Source of the DNA: Acuticoccus sp. I52.16.1
GTDB taxonomy: Bacteria; Pseudomonadota; Alphaproteobacteria; Rhizobiales; Amorphaceae
DNA: 64,000 bases
Direction: 5' to 3'
Assembly: GCF_022865125.1 (NCBI RefSeq)
Contig: NZ_CP094828.1
Coordinates: 248,001-312,000, forward strand
Shown here: positions 1 to 8,453 of the stretch, piece by piece
Numbering within the stretch: the stretch's first letter is position 1
Layout of the letters: each line of letters begins with the position of its first letter
Notes under the pieces: model-generated
Told to the model about the DNA's origin: nothing
Seen by the model: the letters and a program-made list of their open reading frames with translations, nothing else
Databases searched by the model: none
Program-made: the position numbers and the translations under genes

Positions 1-841
1 CGATGTAGGGCGGAAGCGCGAAAGCGGCGCGGTGAACGGCCGGCGTCCAGTAGCGCATGGCGAGGTCGAGCGAGAGCGCCCGCTCCTCCAACGCCTGCTG
101 CTTGACCGCCTTCAGCGCCGGGTCGGAGGTTGCGAAGGCGTGCGCCATCGGCCCGCCGGTATAGCTGGGCACGGTGGACAGGAAGAAGCTCACGTCGTCG
201 AACACATGGCGCAGGGTGGCGGCATGGCCGCGAAGCCAGTCGCCGGCCAGGAACGGCATGCCGGACTGGCACACCATCACTCCGCCGGGCCGCAGGACAC
301 GACGGCAGCGGGTGTAGAACACGTCGGTGAAGAGAGCGGCGCCAGGTCCGATCGGGTCCGGCGCGTCGACGACGATGATATCGTAGGTGGCCTTCGTGTC
401 GCGCACGAACGCGGCTCCGTCCTCGATCACCAGGGACAGACGCGGGTCATCGAACGCGCCGGCCGACACCGACGGCACCTCGGCGACCATGAGGTCGACC
501 ACCGCGCGGTCGATCTCCACCAAGGTCAGGCTGGCGACGGGATGGCGCAGCACCTCGCGGGCCACGCCGCCGTCGCCACCGCCCAGGATCAGCACGTCGC
601 GCGCCCCGCCATGAGCGAAGAGCGCCACGTGCGACATCATCTCATGATAGACGAACTCGTCGCCGGTGGTGACCTGGATGGTGCCGTCGAGCGTCAGGAC
701 ACGGCCGAAGCTGGGGTTGTCGAACACCGCCAGGGCCTGCTCGCCGTCGACCGTGCGCACCGGCTTGTCGACACGCAACGACGTGCGGAAGCCCGCCTCG
801 TCGTTGACCGTCTCGGTGACCCAGTTTGCCCAGTCGGGCAA
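1..841 (-). CDS. speE: Spermidine synthase (C-terminal end beyond window)
   Basis: Polyamine aminopropyltransferase, which moves the aminopropyl group of decarboxylated SAM onto putrescine in the cytoplasm. The minus-strand reading is open from a TTG start at 841 to the window edge (280 codons seen). It shows the SAM-binding glycine motif ILGGGDGGVAREVLRH, the acidic residue in LVEIDRAVVDL, and the catalytic-region motif IIVVDAPDPIGPG, all hallmarks of the SpeE family. The C-terminal stretch MRYWTPAVHRAAFALP is typical of the family, so only a few residues should be missing. Only 2 bp separate it from the speD stop, so the two are almost certainly co-transcribed. The TTG start is inferred from the family N-terminus (residues LPDWANWVTE) and this spacing; no upstream ATG in frame lies outside speD. 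Confidence 0.93.
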   Translation of the reverse strand, partial: MPDWANWVTETVNDEAGFRTSLRVDKPVRTVDGEQALAVFDNPSFGRVLTLDGTIQVTTGDEFVYHEMMSHVALFAHGGARDVLILGGGDGGVAREVLRHPVASLTLVEIDRAVVDLMVAEVPSVSAGAFDDPRLSLVIEDGAAFVRDTKATYDIIVVDAPDPIGPGAALFTDVFYTRCRRVLRPGGVMVCQSGMPFLAGDWLRGHAATLRHVFDDVSFFLSTVPSYTGGPMAHAFATSDPALKAVKQQALEERALSLDLAMRYWTPAVHRAAFALPPYI

Positions 842-843
842 TG

Positions 844-1305
844 TCAAAGCCCGCGGCCGCGCAGGAACTCGCTCACCGCGATATTCTTCGGGGTGAAGGC
901 CTTGCGCAGCACGTCGATGCAGGCGTCGGGCTGGGTCTCGCCGCACATGAAGATGTCCAGCGCGGCATACTTGTGCTCGGGCCAGGAGTGGATGGAGATG
1001 TGGCTTTCGGCCAGCACGGCGACGCCCGACACACCGCCATTCTCGTCAAAGTGGTGCAAATGCACGTGCAAGAGCGTGGCCCCTGCGACGTCGACGCACT
1101 CCTTCAGCGTCTCTTCGATGTGCTGCAGATCGTCGAGACGCTCCCCGCCATAGACGTCGACAATGATGTGGGCGCCGGCACAGCGAACGCCGTCCCGCAG
1201 CATCATGTGTTCGTCGCCGGACGCTTCCGCCTCCGGCAGGTCAGCGATGAAGTCCTCGTCGACGACGCCGTCAATCGTTCGGGTCAGGGGGCGGTGTTGA
1301 GCCAT
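844..1305 (-). CDS. speD: S-adenosylmethionine decarboxylase proenzyme
   Basis: Pyruvoyl-dependent SAM decarboxylase of the short prokaryotic class; it makes the aminopropyl donor used by the adjacent speE product. The 153-residue protein carries the self-processing segment AESHISIHSWPE: the chain is cleaved between Glu and Ser and the Ser becomes the pyruvoyl group. The following His and the Cys in FMCGETQPD match catalytic positions of the family. Gene order speD-speE with a 2-bp gap gives a two-gene spermidine operon on the minus strand. It is divergent from the PadR gene, with about 200 bp between. Confidence 0.95.
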   Translation of the reverse strand: MAQHRPLTRTIDGVVDEDFIADLPEAEASGDEHMMLRDGVRCAGAHIIVDVYGGERLDDLQHIEETLKECVDVAGATLLHVHLHHFDENGGVSGVAVLAESHISIHSWPEHKYAALDIFMCGETQPDACIDVLRKAFTPKNIAVSEFLRGRGL

Positions 1306-1458
1306 CCGCGGGTCGCACCTCGTAGTCTCTCGGGGTTATGTCCGGCCGGGAACGTAGGCTGAGCGGGCGAGACAATCAAGTCACGAAGCGCACTGAGCGC
1401 GCATATCACAAGCCCCTCAACAAACGCGATTTTTGATTGCATCAACCTATCGCAAAAC

Positions 1459-1479
1459 TATATCCCGTTACGAGATATA
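1459..1479. promoter_or_regulatory. Candidate PadR operator (inverted repeat)
   Basis: A perfect inverted repeat, TATATC-N9-GATATA, lies 32 bp upstream of the proposed PadR start. The AT-rich dyad contrasts with the surrounding high-GC DNA. Related half-sites (ATATCAC) occur at about 1403 and 1490. PadR-family repressors usually bind AT-rich dyads at their own promoter, so this is a plausible autoregulatory operator controlling padR and the co-directional RND genes. The repeat is seen; the function is inferred. Confidence 0.5.
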
Positions 1480-1510
1480 TCGGGCCGACATATCACGAAC
1501 CGAGGACACT

Positions 1511-2089
1511 TTGAGCGCCGACACTCTAAGCCCCGTCGCCATGCTGTGCCTTGCCATTCTCTTCAACGGCGAGCGCACGGGCTATGAGATCAAGAAAGAG
1601 TCGCTCGAAGGGCGCCACCGCTGGTTCGTCGACGCCAGCTACGGCTCCATCTACCCCGCCCTCGCCCGCCTCGCCCACGGAGAACTCGTGACCGTGCGCG
1701 AGGAGGTCCAGTCGGGCCGCCCCTCGCGCAAGGTCTATTCCATCACCGCCACCGGGCGCGCCACGCTGCTCGATTCGCTGGCGCAACCGGCCGGACCGGA
1801 CGTCTACCGCTCGCGCTTCCTGCTGCTCTCCACCTTCGCCCCGCGCCTGCCGCGCCACGTGATCGAGGAGGCGATCAACGAGCGCAAGGCCGGGCTGCGC
1901 TATGAGATCGCCTCCATCCGGGCCGCCATGGCCGACGCCGACCGGGACGGCGACCCGCACTGCGAGGCGCTCGAATGGGCGGCCGCGTACGGGGAGAACT
2001 GTCTCGGCGCGCATCTTGAATTCCTCGAGACGCATGGGGATCGCCTGATCGCCATGGCCCAGACCGATATCGCGGACGCCGCGGAGTAA
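1511..2089 (+). CDS. PadR-family transcriptional regulator
   Basis: Winged-helix repressor, about 192 residues from a TTG start at 1511 (an ATG at 1541 is the alternative; an upstream ATG-type start at 1433 would run through the operator-like dyad). The N-terminal PadR domain is clear: LCLAILFNGERTGYEIKKE, then a recognition region with DASYGSIYPALARLAHGELV and the wing SGRPSRKVYSITATGR. A C-terminal effector/dimerisation domain of about 100 residues (Vir_C-like helices, EAINERKAGLRYEI) follows. The stop is 7 bp before the membrane-fusion-protein gene, so it heads an efflux operon and probably represses it in the absence of an inducing ligand. Confidence 0.88.
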   Translation: MSADTLSPVAMLCLAILFNGERTGYEIKKESLEGRHRWFVDASYGSIYPALARLAHGELVTVREEVQSGRPSRKVYSITATGRATLLDSLAQPAGPDVYRSRFLLLSTFAPRLPRHVIEEAINERKAGLRYEIASIRAAMADADRDGDPHCEALEWAAAYGENCLGAHLEFLETHGDRLIAMAQTDIADAAE

Positions 2090-2096
2090 GATTGCC

Positions 2097-3182
2097 ATGA
2101 ACGCGAAGTACATTCTGGCCGGACTGATGACCGCGGGGATCGCGGCATGGATGGCGAGCGGATCGGTCATCGTCGCGGGGAGCGCCCAGGAGGCGACCCC
2201 CCGCCCACCCGCCGAGCGTGCCGACGCCAACGCGGCGGCCTTCCGCGTGCGCACCCGCAAGATCTCCGCCGAGGATCGCGGCCGAACCCTCACCATGCGC
2301 GGCCGAACCCGTGCCGACGCGCTCGTCAACGTCGCCGCCGAGACCACCGCGCGGATCGCCGAGCGCCCCGTCGAGCGCGGCTGGGAGGTCGCGGCGGGCG
2401 ACGTCCTGTGCGAGCTCGACAAGGGCGTGCGCGCCGCCCAGCTCGCCCGCGCCAACGCCGAGATGGAGAAGGCGCAGCTGGAGTTCGACGCCGCCACCAA
2501 GCTGCGCGGCCGCGGCTTCGAATCGCAGACCCGCGTCGCCACCACCAAGGCCGCCCTCGACGCCGCCCAAGCCTCCGTCGCCGAGGCGAAGGAGGAGCTG
2601 GCGCGCACCACCATCCTCGCCCCGATCTCCGGCGTCGTGCAGGAGCCCCTCGGCGAGATCGGCGCCACCTTGGGCGTCGGCGGCATCTGCGCCACCATTC
2701 TCGACGCGGATCCGATCATCGTCACCGGTCAGGTCTCCGAACGGGACATCGCCGCGATCGACTTCGGCGCGAGCGCCCCGGTCGACCTCGTCACCGGCGA
2801 GAGCGTCACCGGTACGATCAACTACGTCTCCGCCACCGCCGACGCCGACACGCGCACCTTCACGGTGGAGCTTTCGGTCCCCAACCCCGACCATGCACTG
2901 CGCGACGGCGTCACCGCCGAAGCGCACATCCCCCTCGCCACGGTGCGCGCCCATCGCCTCTCGCCCGGCGTACTGACGCTGGACGACCGGGGCCGGATCG
3001 GCGTGCGCACGGTCGACGAAGAGAACCGGGTGGCCTTCATGCCGGTGAAGATCGCGATGCAGGATACCGCCGGCTTCTGGGTCACGGGGCTGCCGGACAC
3101 CGTCACCATCATCACCGTCGGCCAGGAGTACGTGATCGAAGGCCAGACGGTGGATCCCGTCGCGGAGTCCGACGACGTATGA
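2097..3182 (+). CDS. RND efflux periplasmic adaptor (membrane fusion protein)
   Basis: Periplasmic adaptor of a tripartite RND pump, 361 residues. An N-terminal hydrophobic stretch (about residues 5-28) acts as signal or anchor. A biotinyl-lipoyl-like half domain (VAAGDVLCELDKGVRAAQ), a short coiled-coil hairpin rich in Ala/Glu (about 110-170), a second lipoyl half (LAPISGVVQEPLGEIGATL), then beta-barrel and membrane-proximal segments (DADTRTFTVELSVPNPDHALRDG) follow the MdtA/MexA order. It overlaps the permease gene by 4 bp (ATGA), indicating translational coupling. No outer-membrane channel gene is present nearby, so a shared TolC-type protein is presumably used. Confidence 0.92.
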   Translation: MNAKYILAGLMTAGIAAWMASGSVIVAGSAQEATPRPPAERADANAAAFRVRTRKISAEDRGRTLTMRGRTRADALVNVAAETTARIAERPVERGWEVAAGDVLCELDKGVRAAQLARANAEMEKAQLEFDAATKLRGRGFESQTRVATTKAALDAAQASVAEAKEELARTTILAPISGVVQEPLGEIGATLGVGGICATILDADPIIVTGQVSERDIAAIDFGASAPVDLVTGESVTGTINYVSATADADTRTFTVELSVPNPDHALRDGVTAEAHIPLATVRAHRLSPGVLTLDDRGRIGVRTVDEENRVAFMPVKIAMQDTAGFWVTGLPDTVTIITVGQEYVIEGQTVDPVAESDDV

Positions 3183-6100
3183 TCAGCATCCTCGACGGCC
3201 TGCTCAATCGGCCGCGCACGATCCTCACCCTCCTGATCTTCCTGCTGGGCGCGGGCGCGTTCATCTACGCCACGATCCCGAAGGAGGCGAACCCGGACAT
3301 CGACGTTCCGATCTTCTACGTCTCGGTCGTCCAGCAGGGGATCTCGCCGGAGGACGCCAACCGCCTCCTGGTGAAGCCCATGGAGACCGAGCTGCGCGGG
3401 CTCGACGGGCTGAAGGAGATCAAGGCGACCGCCTCCGAGGGGCACGCCGGCATCATCCTCGAGTTCAACGCCGACTTCGACAAGGACGAGGCGCTGGCGG
3501 ACGTGCGCGACAAGGTCGACCGCGCGCAGGCCGAGCTGCCGGACGACGCCGAAGAGCCGACCATCACCGAGACCAACTTCTCACTGGTGCCGACGATCAT
3601 CGTCGCGCTCTCGGGCGACGTGCCGGAGCGCACGCTCTACCAGCACGCGCGCCGGCTGAAGGACGCGGTGGAGGCGATCCCGACCGTCCTGTCGGCCAGT
3701 CTCTCCGGCTCGCGCGAAGAGCAGCTCGAGGTGCTGATCGACCGCACCGCGATGGAATCCTACCAGGTCCAGCCGGTGGAGCTGCTGCAGGCGTTGCAGA
3801 ACAACAACGCGCTGGTCCCCGCCGGCTTCCTCGACACCGGCGAGGGCCGCTTCTCGGTCAAGGTGCCGGGCCTGATCGAGGACGCCGAGGACGTCTACAA
3901 CATGGTGATCAAGTCCCAGGCGGGCGGGATCGTCACCGTCGGCGACATCGCCGAGGTGCGCCGCTCGTTCAAGGATCCGACCACCTTCACCCGCGTCAAC
4001 GGGCGCCCGGCGATCACCATCGACGTGGTCAAGCGCCTGGGCGAGAACATTATCGAGAACAACCAGGCGGTTAAGGACGTCGTCGAAAAGGCGACCGCGA
4101 GCTGGCCGGGGGCGATCAAGGTCGACTATCTCCTCGACCAGTCGTCCTTCATCTACGAGGTGCTGGGCGGGCTGGAGGCCTCGATCTCGACCGCCATCGT
4201 GCTCGTCATGATCGTGATCGTCGCCGCACTCGGCTTCCGTTCGGCGCTGCTCGTCGGTATCGCCATCCCGACCTCGATCCTGCTCGGCTTCGCGGTGCTG
4301 GCCGGCCTCGGCATGACCGTCAACATGATGGTGATGTTCGGCCTGGTCCTGTGCGTCGGCCTCCTCGTCGACGGCGCGATCGTGGTCGTGGAGTACGCCG
4401 ACCGGCGCATCGCGGAAGGCGCGGACCGGCCGCAGGCGTTCCGCGAGGCGGCGCACCTGATGGTGTGGCCGCTGATCTCGTCCACCGCGACGACGCTCAT
4501 CGCCTTCCTGCCGATGCTGCTGTGGCCGGGCGTTGCGGGCGAGTTCATGAGCTATCTGCCGGTGATGGTCATCATCGTGCTGACCGTCGCGCTCGTCACG
4601 GCGATGGTGTTCCTGCCGGTGGTCGGCGCGATCCTCTCGAACGCGCTCATCGTCGGCCTCTTCGCCGGCATCGTCGTCGCGGCGGTGGCGATGATGGCGC
4701 TGGCGGCCGCGCCGATGCCGCTGGCGGTGCTCGCCGCGCTCGCCGGCTTCGTCCTGGCGACGACAATCGCGACACGGCTCGCCGGTCGCTGGGGCCGCGG
4801 CCGCGCCAAGCCGCCGGTCGCCAGCGCGCACGGCCCGTTCGACATCACCAAGCTCACCGGCGCCGGGCGGCTTTATGTAAGCGGCCTGCGGCTCCTCGCG
4901 GGCAACACGCTCGGCATCATCCTCACCGTCGTCGTCGTCAGCGGCATGGCGTTCGCCGTGATGCAGGTGTTCGCAGCCAATTCCAACGGCGTCGAGTTCT
5001 TCGTCGAGGAGGAGCCGGACGTCGCGGTGGCGATGATCTCGGCGCGCGGCAACATGAGCGCGCGCGAGGCGCTGGGGCTGGTGCGCGAGGTGGAGAAGGT
5101 CGTCCTCGGTGTCGACGGCGTGGACAACGTCGTCACCAACGCCTTCCCCTCCGGCGGCGATACCGGCGGCGGCGCCAAGATCGACGGCGTGCAGGACAAG
5201 CCGGCCGACATCATCGGCCAGTTGCAGATCGAGCTGGTGGACTATTGCTGCCGCCGGCCGGCCGCCGCGATCTTCGAGGACATCCGCAACCAGACCGACT
5301 TCGCCGGCATCAAGGTGGAGGTCCGCAAGATCGAGGGCGGCCCCCCGACCGGCAAGGACATCCAGCTCCAGATCACCTCCGAGCTCTACGACGACGTCGT
5401 CGCCGCCACCGCGCGCGTGCGCGACCACGTCGAGACGGTCGAGGGGCTGCGCGACGTGGAGGACGACCGGCCGCTGCCGGGCATCGAGTGGCAACTCGAC
5501 GTCGACCGCGAGGAGGCCGGACGCTTCGGCGCAGACGTCACCACCGTCGGGCAGATCATCCAGCTCGTCACCAACGGCGTGCTGTTGACGCAGTATCAGC
5601 CGGACGATTCGGAGGACCAGATCGACATTCGCGTGCGTTACCCGGAGGCGGAGCGCACCCTGCAGCAGTTCGGCGATCTGCGCCTGAAGACCGACAACGG
5701 CCAGGTGCCGATCATCAACTTCATCGACGTCAACCCGCAGCAGCGCGTCTCGTCCATCCAGCGCGTCGACGGGCAGTTCGCGATGACGGTGAAAGCGGAC
5801 GTGCTCGACCAGCTCGGCTACGACCTCAACGCCAAGATCGCCGAGATCGACCAGTGGGTGAAGAGCGAGAGCTGGCCCCAGGGCGTGACCTTCAGCTTCC
5901 GCGGCGCCAACGAGGATCAGGCCGAGGCGATGTCGTTCCTGATGCAGGCGATGATCGCCTCGCTGGTGATGATGTTCCTGGTGCTGGTGACGCAGTTCAA
6001 CTCGTTCTACCAGACGGCGCTGACGCTCCTGACCATCGTCCTGTCGGCGTTCGGCGTGCTTCTGGGCATGGCGATCACGGGGCAGAAGTTCTCCGTCATC

Positions 6101-6907
6101 ATGACGGGAACGGGCATCATCGCGCTGGCGGGCATCGTGGTGAACAACGCAATCGTGCTGATCGACACGTTCAACCGCGAGCGGCTGGAGCAGCCGGATC
6201 TGCTGACGGCGACGCTTGCGACCGCGGCGCAGCGCGTGCGGCCGATCCTGCTGACGACGATCACCACCATCGCCGGCCTCATTCCGATGGCGACGCAGGT
6301 CAATCTCGACTTCTTCACCCGGACCATCGCGGTGGGTGGCATCACGTCGATCTGGTGGGTGCAGCTGTCGACCGCGATCATCGCCGGCCTCGCCTTCTCC
6401 ACTATCCTGACGCTGGTGGTGATCCCGGTGATGCTGGCCATGCCGGAGACCGTGTCGCGTACGGCAGCGCGCCTGCGGGGCCGCGGCGTGGCGCCGATGC
6501 CTGCCGGCGGCGCGCCCCTGGCCGAAGTGGAGCCGGCCGAGCCGCAGGTCTACCGCCTCCCCGCCGCCCCGCCGGAACCGCGCCCGGCGCCGGGGACGCC
6601 CGACGAGGCTCTGCCGCCGGACGTCTACGCCCCGGTCGTTGCCCGCGCGCGCTCAGGTTCGCGCGATGTGGCCGCCGAGACGCCGTCCGCCGAGCCCGCC
6701 ACCGCCGCGCCCCCCGAAACCGGCGGCAGGACCGGCACCGACGATGGGCGCGACACCGAAGATGGCCACACGAGCGGCACGGCCGAAGCGGCGGACACGC
6801 CCGCCCCGGACGTCTACGCCCCCGTGCTGGCGCGTCAGCACCGCCGCGGCGAGGAGCGGGACGGCACCACGACCTCGCCGCGCCACTCCTCAGAGGCCGC
6901 CGAGTAG
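3179..6907 (+). CDS. RND efflux inner-membrane permease
   Basis: Proton-driven RND transporter, 1242 residues, longer than the usual 1020-1060. The start is ATG 3179, overlapping the adaptor stop; a longer in-frame reading from 2147 is spurious. The N-terminal PKEANPDIDVPIFYVSV and VKPMETELRGLDGLKEI segments are typical of HAE-type RND proteins. TM4 contains GLLVDGAIVVVEYADRR, with one Asp where AcrB has two. The second half repeats the fold (GIVVNNAIVLIDTFNRERLE). Between halves there is extra hydrophobic sequence around residues 480-540. After the last TM there is a 150-residue Pro/Ala/Glu-rich cytoplasmic tail containing two copies of PDVYAPV(V/L)AR. Substrate unknown; control by the upstream PadR protein is likely. 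Confidence 0.93.
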   Translation: MISILDGLLNRPRTILTLLIFLLGAGAFIYATIPKEANPDIDVPIFYVSVVQQGISPEDANRLLVKPMETELRGLDGLKEIKATASEGHAGIILEFNADFDKDEALADVRDKVDRAQAELPDDAEEPTITETNFSLVPTIIVALSGDVPERTLYQHARRLKDAVEAIPTVLSASLSGSREEQLEVLIDRTAMESYQVQPVELLQALQNNNALVPAGFLDTGEGRFSVKVPGLIEDAEDVYNMVIKSQAGGIVTVGDIAEVRRSFKDPTTFTRVNGRPAITIDVVKRLGENIIENNQAVKDVVEKATASWPGAIKVDYLLDQSSFIYEVLGGLEASISTAIVLVMIVIVAALGFRSALLVGIAIPTSILLGFAVLAGLGMTVNMMVMFGLVLCVGLLVDGAIVVVEYADRRIAEGADRPQAFREAAHLMVWPLISSTATTLIAFLPMLLWPGVAGEFMSYLPVMVIIVLTVALVTAMVFLPVVGAILSNALIVGLFAGIVVAAVAMMALAAAPMPLAVLAALAGFVLATTIATRLAGRWGRGRAKPPVASAHGPFDITKLTGAGRLYVSGLRLLAGNTLGIILTVVVVSGMAFAVMQVFAANSNGVEFFVEEEPDVAVAMISARGNMSAREALGLVREVEKVVLGVDGVDNVVTNAFPSGGDTGGGAKIDGVQDKPADIIGQLQIELVDYCCRRPAAAIFEDIRNQTDFAGIKVEVRKIEGGPPTGKDIQLQITSELYDDVVAATARVRDHVETVEGLRDVEDDRPLPGIEWQLDVDREEAGRFGADVTTVGQIIQLVTNGVLLTQYQPDDSEDQIDIRVRYPEAERTLQQFGDLRLKTDNGQVPIINFIDVNPQQRVSSIQRVDGQFAMTVKADVLDQLGYDLNAKIAEIDQWVKSESWPQGVTFSFRGANEDQAEAMSFLMQAMIASLVMMFLVLVTQFNSFYQTALTLLTIVLSAFGVLLGMAITGQKFSVIMTGTGIIALAGIVVNNAIVLIDTFNRERLEQPDLLTATLATAAQRVRPILLTTITTIAGLIPMATQVNLDFFTRTIAVGGITSIWWVQLSTAIIAGLAFSTILTLVVIPVMLAMPETVSRTAARLRGRGVAPMPAGGAPLAEVEPAEPQVYRLPAAPPEPRPAPGTPDEALPPDVYAPVVARARSGSRDVAAETPSAEPATAAPPETGGRTGTDDGRDTEDGHTSGTAEAADTPAPDVYAPVLARQHRRGEERDGTTTSPRHSSEAAE

Positions 6908-6936
6908 TCGGCGCCCCGCGCCCCCCGGCGCCGCAG

Positions 6937-7806
6937 TCATTGCTCGAAGTGGACGGTCACCGCCGGATCGCCTGGTAGGCCCTGGTAGGTGACCGTCGCC
7001 ATCCCTTTCGCCTTGGCCGGCGGCAGCAGCGGGCCGATCGATCCGACGCTGATCACCTGCCCCGGCTCGAAGGTCACGCCCTTCTCCATCAACCAGAGCG
7101 CGCTGTTGAGCGGGTTGCCGAGCACCGAGGCGCCCGGCGCCTCCGCCAGCACCTCGCCGTCCGCGGCCGTGACCCGGACCGTCATCGCCTGGAGCGCCTC
7201 GATGAGCGAGGGGTCGGCGGGGATCGCCTCGCCGACGACGCCCATCCGCGCGCCGACGTTCATGGCCGTGATCGTCGCCCCCGTCATCGGCTGACCCTCG
7301 GCCAACATCAGGTCCGGCAACTCGATGAAGGGGTGCACGGCGCTGATGTGGGCCAGCACCTCCTCCGGCGTCGTGGCGTCGTTGATCCCGGCGTCGCCCA
7401 CCACCAGAAGCAGGTCCGCCTCGAAGAGCGGGCGGGCCCCGAAGGCGGCCGGAACGGTGGCGCCGTCGTCCAGCATCATCTTTTCGAGGAGCGTGCCCAT
7501 CACCGGCTCGTCGACGCCGAAGTGCTGCTGCGCGCCGGCGCTGGTGAGGCCCGCCTTGTAGCCGATCACCGGGCCGAGCGTCTCCGTCAGCTCGCCCACC
7601 AGCGCGTCCTGCACGCAGCGTGCATCCGCCGGACTCGCGTCGACGCCGAGCGCCTGGGTGGGTGTCCTGGAATGGAAGTCGCCGACGAAGGCGTCGATCG
7701 CCGCATCCTGGACGCACGCCGCCATCGCGCGGTCGGCCACGAAGGGCTGCGCGATGATGAGCTGCGCGGTCAGCAGTGCGCCGCAGACAGTCGCAAGTCG
7801 CCGCAT
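6937..7806 (-). CDS. Exported 2-keto-4-pentenoate hydratase-like protein
   Basis: Member of the fumarylacetoacetase/MhpD-type hydratase fold, 289 residues from ATG 7806 (an ATG at 7812 lies too close to the AGGGGG ribosome site). Family motifs are IGYKAGLTS, a LEADLLLVVGDAGI segment with metal-binding acidic residues, HISAVHPFIELPD, and the C-terminal GDPAVTVHFEQ. Unusually for this cytosolic family it begins with a cleavable signal peptide (MRRLATVCGALLTAQLIIA, cleavage near RAMAA), so the product should be periplasmic. The mature N-terminus also has Cys residues in AACVQDAAIDA and RCVQDALVGE. The substrate cannot be stated. It is convergent with the RND operon. Confidence 0.85.
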   Translation of the reverse strand: MRRLATVCGALLTAQLIIAQPFVADRAMAACVQDAAIDAFVGDFHSRTPTQALGVDASPADARCVQDALVGELTETLGPVIGYKAGLTSAGAQQHFGVDEPVMGTLLEKMMLDDGATVPAAFGARPLFEADLLLVVGDAGINDATTPEEVLAHISAVHPFIELPDLMLAEGQPMTGATITAMNVGARMGVVGEAIPADPSLIEALQAMTVRVTAADGEVLAEAPGASVLGNPLNSALWLMEKGVTFEPGQVISVGSIGPLLPPAKAKGMATVTYQGLPGDPAVTVHFEQ

Positions 7807-8089
7807 GGTCATCCCCCTGGATTATCCCGCCTTGTCGCCGGCGGGCGGCGCCAGATTAGCAGCATCGCGTCCGGCGCAAAGGGCCCGGCGGCGGGCGCGG
7901 CCCCCCGCGCCCGCCGGCCTCCGCCGGAACGGCGACATCAATTGTTCGCCGCTGCGCCGGATCGACTTGGAAAGAGGCGCTCCCCGGTCTTACCCTTGCG
8001 CGGCCTGGTCTTCGCCCGCCGGCGTGGACCGCCAGAGCGAACGCCGCCCGCGGCCGTCGTCCGGCCCGCCGCGCGGCAGGAGGACAGCT

Positions 8090-8446
8090 ATGATTCGCTT
8101 CGGAACTCCGAACGGTAACGAATTCTTCTTCGACGATTCGCGGCGCGAGACGATCTTCGGCCTGGGCGGCGACGACACGTTCGCCGGTATCGGCGCCAAC
8201 GACCGGGCCTACGGTGGCCCCGGCGACGACGACTTCACCCTGTCGGAGGCCATCACCGACGGCAGCACCAGCTTCCGCCCGCTGTCGGCCTATATCTTCG
8301 GCGGGCCGGGCGAGGACACCGTCACCTACGACACCCCGCCCGACACGATCGACATCTTCTTCGGCCTGACGACGCTCTATTGGGGATCCAGCGACACCAC
8401 GGTCTATCTGCTGGGGGTGGAGCTGTTCGGCGCCAGCGAAGGCTGA
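8090..8446 (+). CDS. Small RTX-like calcium-binding protein
   Basis: A 118-residue acidic protein starting at ATG 8090 behind a strong AGGAGG site. It has degenerate hemolysin-type nonapeptide repeats: GGDDTFAGIG, YGGPGDDDF and FGGPGEDTVTYD. Such repeats usually bind calcium in a beta-roll, often in type I secreted proteins. Here there are only a few repeats and no adjoining catalytic domain or dedicated secretion genes. The nearest ABC transporter (8454-10358) is Atm1-like rather than an HlyB-type exporter. There is no signal peptide. Function unknown. Confidence 0.7.
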   Translation: MIRFGTPNGNEFFFDDSRRETIFGLGGDDTFAGIGANDRAYGGPGDDDFTLSEAITDGSTSFRPLSAYIFGGPGEDTVTYDTPPDTIDIFFGLTTLYWGSSDTTVYLLGVELFGASEG

Positions 8447-8453
8447 GGGCGGG

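Noticed and set aside
2147-6978. Very long readings in other frames over the RND operon, including the minus-strand 3581-5494 frame
   Set aside because: High GC removes stop codons from antisense and shifted frames; these are Arg/Pro/His-rich shadows, while the true frame matches RND proteins end to end.
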